Shown here: positions 58,126 to 64,000 of the stretch, piece by piece
Layout of the letters: every line of letters begins with the position of its first letter
How positions within the stretch are numbered: position 1 is the stretch's first letter
Assembly (NCBI GenBank): GCA_900239685.1
Contig: OENT01000205.1
Coordinates: 97,967-161,966, forward strand
Origin: Rotaria macrura
Lineage: Eukaryota > Rotifera > Eurotatoria > Philodinida > Philodinidae
DNA length: 64,000 nucleotides
Direction of reading: 5' to 3'
The notes under the pieces: model-generated
Database searches by the model: none
The model's input: the letters and a program-made list of their open reading frames with translations, nothing else
What the model was told of the DNA's origin: nothing
Translations under genes and position numbers: made by a program

Positions 58126-59135
58126 GGAATTCTGGAACTTCGCCAATAAGACTTTCGCCAATAATCGAGGAATTTCTATAGAACATATTCACGAAAGTCC
58201 ACTGAATTTTCGCCAATTGGCGGGTATCCAGAGGGAAAATTGGCGAAAGTCGAATATATTTTCATAAACGGAAGTGGAACTTTCATATCATAAGTGAAGT
58301 AGAAGGACTATAACTAACATTATTAAAATACAGCTCGAGTCATACACTTGCAATTCGGTCAAATATGAGCATAGCATTTTTTAGATTCAGCGTGGTACAG
58401 TAGAAAATTAGATAGTGAATAAGATTATGCAAAATTATGTGGGGTGAATAATGGAAAGAAAGAACAAATAGAAACAAAATGCTTGAATACAAGATAAATA
58501 AAAAATCCATCAAGAAACATTTATTCATCAGTTGATGATACACTTGATGATGTATGAGATGAACTCGAGTTTGATAAACTGTTTTTCTTTTACTTTTCTA
58601 TTTTTATCTCGGCAAGCCAGTTCACCAACAAGATAGGCAAGTGACATTAATATTTCCATTAAAGATCTTTCTTTTGATTAAACTCTATTTAACATTTTTT
58701 GGATTTATTTACTTTTACGTGCTGCTGCACGAGTAGTCAGAGGCATTTAATTAATAATAAGTATCTGAAAAACCGAAAATGCTGTCATCCATATCAAACT
58801 TCTTACTAAGATATTGCTTTGATAATATGTTGAAGATCTCCTATTTTGTGCTGGTTCTAAGATAACCGTTATCCTTCACCTACTTCAAATAAAATTGGAA
58901 GCTATGAATACAGCTTATGAATACAGTCTAGGTGAATATCTACTAAGAATACAGTTGATATCAATATCTTTAGTCAACACTATCGTCACACTTAAATTCG
59001 AGAATTTTCACTGCAAACTCTCCAGTTGGCTACAGTACAGTGGTTGTATTGACGAAAGTTCACTAGATGTTCGCTCATTGGCCAAAGTGCAGTGTTTAAA
59101 TTGGCGAAAGCTGTTTTGGTGAACTTCCGGTAAAC
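58126..59135. mobile_element. ~1-kb element with TTTCGCCAA terminal repeats and 9-bp target duplication
   Basis: The termini match as inverted repeats over ~35 bp at about 26 positions (left: CTGGAACTTCGCCAA, ACTTTCGCCAAT; right inverted: CCGGAAGTTCACCAA, GCTTTCGCCAAT). Exact direct copies of CAATGTAGA flank it (58117-58125 and 59136-59144). A 9-bp duplication suits Mutator-like elements. TTGGCGAAA words recur inside the left end (58152, 58212, 58241). No transposase was found; the middle is AT-rich. Confidence 0.65.
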
Positions 59136-59144
59136 CAATGTAGA

Positions 59145-62100
59145 CGATAATTTCTGTATCAAACTTAACCAAAAAACAAAGAAACACTAGAGCTTGTTTT
59201 TTACGCGCACGTTCGCTTAAGCTATATCGTATAGGAATGACAACTATGTATGGATGCTAGAAAAATATGTAAGCATAAATAAGAATCTGTCTTTATCAAA
59301 GCATGATCGAAGGTGTTTTACAAGGATCACTAAAGGCTTTCATATGTTTAACAAAGAATAATGGGCATATTTTATCCTTTGTACTGCGTTCACGCAAATT
59401 GTTAGTGGTAGAAAAAATTATATGAGACATAACCAATATATATATCCTGCAAATTTCCTAATTATGAAATTAATTTTCACAATGTCAAGAAGATCGAAGT
59501 ATGCTAAAAAATAATAATAATACATTTTCAAACATTTGATTATAATTTATAACTATGTATATAGTCCTAGTGACCAGTATCAGTTCCTTTTTTCAGAAGA
59601 TATGGATGGATGATTGAAGAAGTTTCACTTCTCATTGGGGAACTATCAGACGTCTAGGTGTATATATTATATCTTTTATTGAAAGGTTCATGCTTCTGGA
59701 GCCCCTAAACCTGAGTCCTCAGTCAGTCACTACAGCTGACATTATTATTTGAGAGTTCACAAATTTAGACATGATCTATAAGAGACTCGTTCAGGAAATG
59801 ATAGTTTCCGAAAAATGATGTTCTACCTTTTTACAGGGATAATTTACATGCTAATTAAGAAATTGTTAATGTATGCGACATGTATTATCAGAGTCAATAT
59901 GAAAAGTACGAAACAATGAGCAATGTTCTATGTGATTCCACAGAATCTTAGCAATGGTATATTTGTTCAAAACTTCGACATGAGCAATTTAAATATGTAA
60001 TTAAGAAATGAAATCAATATACTACCAGGAATTAGCCAACCTGCAAACGGTTCGAATGAATACGGCTGACTTTTTTTAACAATACTCTTATAGCACTAAC
60101 TAAAAATTTCTAGCAATTAATACAAAACTTACCTAGATATGTTCGATTCTCTATATGATATAATCTTCTAGATTTATAGAATATTTTTCTTTCAAGTTGT
60201 TTTTTCATGCTAAAATAATTATCGAAACGTATTCTTGATGTTTGCAAACATGTTGCTACATTTAAGCTCAAATGTTCATCGAAGTATGTGTATTCTGCAA
60301 TTATTCGCATGATTGATCATGAGTAGTGACTACGAAAGAATACAGAAATAGAATCGGATTTGTGTTGTTGTAAAAAATGATGTATACAAACGAAATCTTG
60401 AAGATTACTTCAAATACATGTTTGTGTTCAACTTACTTTCAACATCATATTTTATGGTTCCGAACTTTTCCTTATATCGATTATACTATTGATAGTGCTG
60501 GCCTATTGATCATAAGTTCATAAAGTTTAAGATCAAGTCAATCTTATATTGACAATTGCGAGAAAGCAGACAACGTCGGGTTAATCACTCTCACTACCGG
60601 ATATTTTAGGAATGGACATATACATGTCGACGTGGAAAATATGAGACAAAATTGTACTGTTTACAGTGAAAAACTAGGCATTAAGAAATCTAGAGTTTTG
60701 TTATGTAGACGTTAGAAAGTAGAATGATAACAGCTCAATGTTCCATGTAATTGATTTTGAAAGAAAAATTAGAGTCATTGATGCTTATTATATTTAAACT
60801 CCATATGAAAATTATCAATAATCCTTTCTGACAGTGCGATGATGAAAAACTGTTGTCATGATCCTTTAATAAAAGATAATATTGGATTTCATGTAAATAT
60901 GCATGAATAGTTATACTCAATATAGAATATTCCAAATAGATTAGAGAGGCATCAGTAGTTCACAATAATCTCGTGACAATTTCATTTGAAGTAAGTGAAT
61001 GGCGTCATAAAACCTAATCAGCGTATGCTTCCAAATAAAAATAAAATATCGTGCATTTATTCTGATCTGCAGCATTTTTGACATTGATGATATCTTGCCT
61101 ATTCTTCTCGAATTAGTGTTGAGTGCAAATGTAAGGACAACCAACAAATAGTTGTCACGTACATCGTACCAAAATATTTCCATTCTCAGATAACCACTTA
61201 TAACGTCACGCATACTTTACGACGCTTGAAGCAAGTAAAACACAGAAATCATCGTTAATAGTGCATGTATGTTAGAACTAAAACTTCAATTCAAATATTG
61301 CCCTCTTGAAGGTTACCTTTTCTCAATAGAAGGCGTTTGCATCAGATTTGCTCGCCCAAAGAAATATATACTATTCAGCCACATCCACACAGCGACTCAT
61401 CCGTGTAAAAAGTCCCATTGTTCGAAAACTCATAATCTGAGATTCAGATTGCAACACATGAAGAGATTCAATGCGTAAAAACATCAAAGAAGTTCTTTTG
61501 AGGATCGTTTGTTCTGTCTGCATACTTACATATGTGAAGTTAGTTTTCTTAATTATTTACAAAAGTTTTCAGATACATCAATGTTCTTTATCATTATCCT
61601 AGTGTATTTTTAGTCCTTGAAAATAAGTATAATCTATTGCAGAAAACACAACTCAAGTCAATTTTAAAAAAAGTGTATTTGCTCGATTGATCGATTCATT
61701 GTTATTGTAGATTTTTTTCGCGAATTCATTCAAATCCACATTCATTGGCACTCCGAGAAGATATAAAATTGCTACACGTATTTTTCTCTTTCGCTAATAA
61801 AAATAGTTTATTTATTTTGACAAAATCATTGATGATCAAGATATTATTATTCGTATCCATCACATCTTAAAAATCGAATGCATATTTATTTCCAATGAGA
61901 AAATACGTAACTTGATTATTTACTTCCTGTAAGAATAACTAAAGTTGGTCTATTGTCGGATCTGTCTAGATATACAGAGCAAGATGTGAATATCGGTGTA
62001 AATGTCAAGAAATTCAACACTCAGATCCTATCGTGCGAGACTATTTTCAACCGAGAGCTTAGATGAATGGTATCCACAGATACTGATGGGACATAAGAAA

Positions 62101-63860
62101 ATATTTGAACAAAGCAAAGAACACGCGCTCAATGATAACCGATCTTTACCCTTAATATTATGAAATGAGATCTGTGCAAAAAATACTGCCGAGAAATATT
62201 TTTACTTATTGATATGCATTTAATCGACAGTTCGATTAGATACAGTCGAACCAGCAAGGCCCATCAGATTCGTCTACAAATCCTTTGATGTCCACCTCTC
62301 GTGAACGGCCGATAAACATAAATACACACTAGTGGCTATTTCCTGACGAAATGGAGAAAGAAATTCTTCGTGCATACAAGTTCTCTTATCTAAGTATATA
62401 TGAGGCGTATCGATTATGATTGAAATTGATTGACCACTCTAGAAAATGTTCTCGTATATCTTCTGAAGTCGCATTACTTTGAATAGGAGGCTTGTTAAAA
62501 CACAACAGAATTTTGAATATCTTTGAAATTTTCTATATAGACATCTCAATCTAGAGGACAGATAGAAAAATATGACACACCATGTGGAAGTGTTGAACCT
62601 GATTTTATCATGTATTAAAAAACATACATGTCGTATTATATGATAGGTAAAGTAGTAAACGAAATTTCTTCATTTCAATTTCGGTCATCAGACAGCGGCA
62701 CTATCAGAAAGAAAAATAATATCAAAAAAAAAACATAAACTAAATTAAAATTACGATCCATCTTAACAAAGTCCATCATCAGTTGTTCGCTTATTAATTT
62801 CATCAAAATAATTTTTCATCGTTTTCGCCCTAGTTTAAATAATGTTTCTTTCATGGACATCGAACCTGTTCAACATAGACAAAGTTCACATAAACTTCCT
62901 AACTGTTACTATCTTTGAAATATTCGAAATTAAATAGAATAGATGAATTGATTATGAATGTTAAATATTATAGCCTTGTTAAATAAAATAATCGATGCCA
63001 AATTACAATCAATGATTAAAATAATCACGAATTGCAACAGTATAATTGATACAAACAAAACGAAAAGATCACCGAAGAATATATGAGAAGAAGAAAAAAT
63101 GACTGATAGCACATAAAGGTTCATCGCGTCTTAAATGCTAACTATCGAAAAAGACTAGTGATTTGTATAAAATATCGATATCATGCTAGTTTTACGCATC
63201 CACATCCTAGATATGTAATTTACTTAGATTCCGACTTTATTTTATTCAGACAATTAAGCAAGGTCGAAACGCACCGAAATTTGTTTACGAAAGAGGATAA
63301 ACAGTATTTCACATTTGAAGATAAGAAAGTTTTTTTTTCTCCCTAGTAAACAATACGTCAGAAACTTGGTAAAAACATAAATATCATGAATATGTATATA
63401 TTTGTTTCGTTTCTGACACTCGAATATCATAGAACGTTAAGCTAAGAAAACCTCAAGTAATACAATTATTCCAATGTCATCAATGTAAGTAAGTTGAGTC
63501 AGAGTACACCTCAACATAATCATTGCAAGTTGAGTGTTATGTAGAGAGACCTGAAAATGTTTATCAAATGTTTCTATCATCATTTCTTCGGTTGTAATTT
63601 CGTATCAGCAGTGCTTAGACATGGATTGTTTTCATCATACTTGTGTGAGAGTCCAAAAAGAAAATAACCTGGAAAAATTTGTCTTCATGCACAAACTTAC
63701 AGTTATAGCATTCTTCTCAATAAATCAACACGTTGAGATAATTCTATGCTCAAGAAAATTCTACTCGTTTCAGTCTTTATTTAAAGGATCTTTGCTTTTC
63801 AAAAAAAATACCTTTATCAAAAGTAAGTTTACGTAGAGAGTACCAAGTGAAGAAATACAT
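59145..63860. other. gene-free region
   Basis: About 4.7 kb of AT-rich DNA with only short unrecognised frames (for example 60941-61213 minus and 61269-61478 plus). No RNA gene or clear repeat was seen. Confidence 0.45.
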
Positions 63861-64000
63861 ACAAATTTGGTTGATGGGAAGCCCCCCCTAGTCAAAATCT
63901 TTGAGGTTTCTGCACAAGATCCTTACCAGATCTGGTCAGGATCCTGCGAGGATTCGCAGTTTTTCCTTAGGAAACAGCGTTATCCTGTAAAAAGCGTGTA

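Overview
The window looks like nuclear DNA of a metazoan, most likely a bdelloid rotifer (Rotaria/Adineta type). This is an inference from four things: AT-rich DNA, very short GT-AG introns (about 50-60 bp), protein families that are expanded in bdelloids (arginine-type ADP-ribosyltransferases with TPR tails, small TIR proteins, orphan 7TM receptors, class V aminotransferases), and a diverse set of low-copy transposons. No tRNA, rRNA, CRISPR or bacterial operon structure was found. A run of 640 Ns (27792-28431) marks an assembly gap.

Layout. 1-5.1 kb: gene-free, with a hairpin MITE (1217-1531), a ~100-bp tandem repeat (2114-2370) and AACGCGTT-rich repeat DNA. 5.16-9.66 kb: an ADP-ribosyltransferase-TPR region followed by an MLKL-like four-helix/kinase region. 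Exon phases join them in one continuous frame as a ~1042-residue fusion. 11.4-12.3 kb: a second stand-alone ADP-ribosyltransferase on the same strand. 15.3-15.9 kb: a two-exon TIR-domain gene. 18.9-20.2 kb: a class V aminotransferase on the minus strand. 21.0-26.3 kb: a 131-134-bp triplication, two 10-bp minisatellite arrays and a Tc1/mariner-type hairpin MITE. 26.5-28.6 kb: a FLYWCH/MULE transposon interrupted by the gap. 31.6-36.6 kb: a decayed non-LTR retrotransposon on the minus strand. 37.7-38.8 kb: nested inverted-repeat elements including a hAT MITE. 42.6-43.5 kb: a second TIR gene. 49.4-49.9 kb: a three-repeat ricin-type beta-trefoil lectin. 53.2-55.7 kb: an element with two 665-bp inverted arms. 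56.05-56.36 kb: another hairpin MITE. 57.1-58.0 kb: an orphan 7TM receptor (minus). 58.1-59.1 kb: a ~1-kb TIR element with 9-bp target duplications. 59.2-64 kb: no recognisable gene.

How the genes may relate. Four predicted proteins carry NAD+-using folds (two ADP-ribosyltransferases, two TIR domains with Glu at the NADase position). One of the ADP-ribosyltransferases appears fused to a kinase with MLKL-like layout. This suggests a stress, cell-death or innate-immunity neighbourhood, but that is inference from domains and proximity; no shared regulation is visible.
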